DNA of 13,133 nt from Chloroflexota bacterium (GTDB taxonomy: Bacteria > Chloroflexota > Dehalococcoidia > UBA2247 > RBG-13-53-26), in assembly GCA_003650185.1 (NCBI GenBank), contig QMOF01000041.1, positions 1 through 13,133 on the forward strand. Direction: 5' to 3'. Positions within the stretch are counted from its first letter, which is position 1; every line of letters begins with the position of its first letter. Position numbers and translations under genes: made by a program. Shown here one piece after another: positions 13,096 to 13,133 of the stretch. The notes below the pieces were generated by a model that was given only the letters and a program-made list of their open reading frames with translations, did not search any database and was not told the origin of the DNA.

Positions 13096-13133
13096 AGAGC
13101 CACCAATTCAAAGGGCTAGTTCGGCAGGAACCC

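Larger units (their letters stand above)
12827..13133. other. Intergenic region at the right edge
   Basis: No gene is supported up to the edge. It contains two overlapping inverted repeats (12884-12920) and the second phased regulatory array (13009-13095). The array's promoter points out of the window on the plus strand, so a gene should begin shortly after 13133. Confidence 0.5.

Overview
The window looks like a bacterial chromosome segment, moderately GC-rich. The best guess is an anaerobic Chloroflexota of the Dehalococcoidia type. This rests only on gene content: a tungsten-type aldehyde:ferredoxin oxidoreductase with its own MoeB/MoaD pair, tandem phytoene-dehydrogenase-like flavoproteins, a dephospho-CoA kinase fused to a Nudix domain, and CCA-encoding tRNA genes. 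No rRNA, CRISPR array, insertion sequence or phage gene was seen.

Layout. Positions 1-1932 (minus): two tandem FAD-dependent oxidoreductases of the phytoene dehydrogenase-like family; the downstream one runs off the left edge. Positions 1933-2826: a gene-poor stretch of about 0.9 kb with three candidate minus-strand promoters, one with a palindrome in its spacer, and a possible 31-residue ORF. Positions 2827-5853 (minus): an operon-like set in transcription order AOR, MoeB/ThiF-like adenylyltransferase, MoaD-like carrier. Positions 5854-6241: a probable long AOR leader. Positions 6242-7405 (minus): the CoaE-Nudix fusion. Positions 7541-7714 (plus): tRNA-Gln(CTG) and tRNA-Glu(CTC), divergent from coaE, with a 20-bp palindrome over the coaE promoter. 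Positions 8148-8795 (plus): a lone protein with a HEPN-like RNxxxH motif. Positions 9110-10930 (minus): a secreted beta-propeller protein with two InlB-type repeats. A 34-bp perfect palindrome lies between these two convergent genes. Positions 11531-11794 (plus): a small unknown protein. Positions 12125-12826 (plus): an OmpR/PhoB-family response regulator.

Two regulatory patterns stand out. First, six or more intergenic sites share one promoter plan: a TTG-starting -35 box, 17-18 bp, and an extended -10 of the type TRTG-N-TA; one lies directly before the tRNAs. Second, two arrays of the hexamer NNMACC repeat every 10-11 bp and end exactly 10 bp before a TAGYCT -10 box. One precedes the small protein (11406-11470) and one lies at the right edge, reading out of the window (13009-13095). 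They flank the OmpR/PhoB-type regulator and have the geometry of its family's tandem boxes. They suggest a small regulon, possibly phosphate-related, including the unknown small protein and the first gene beyond the window.
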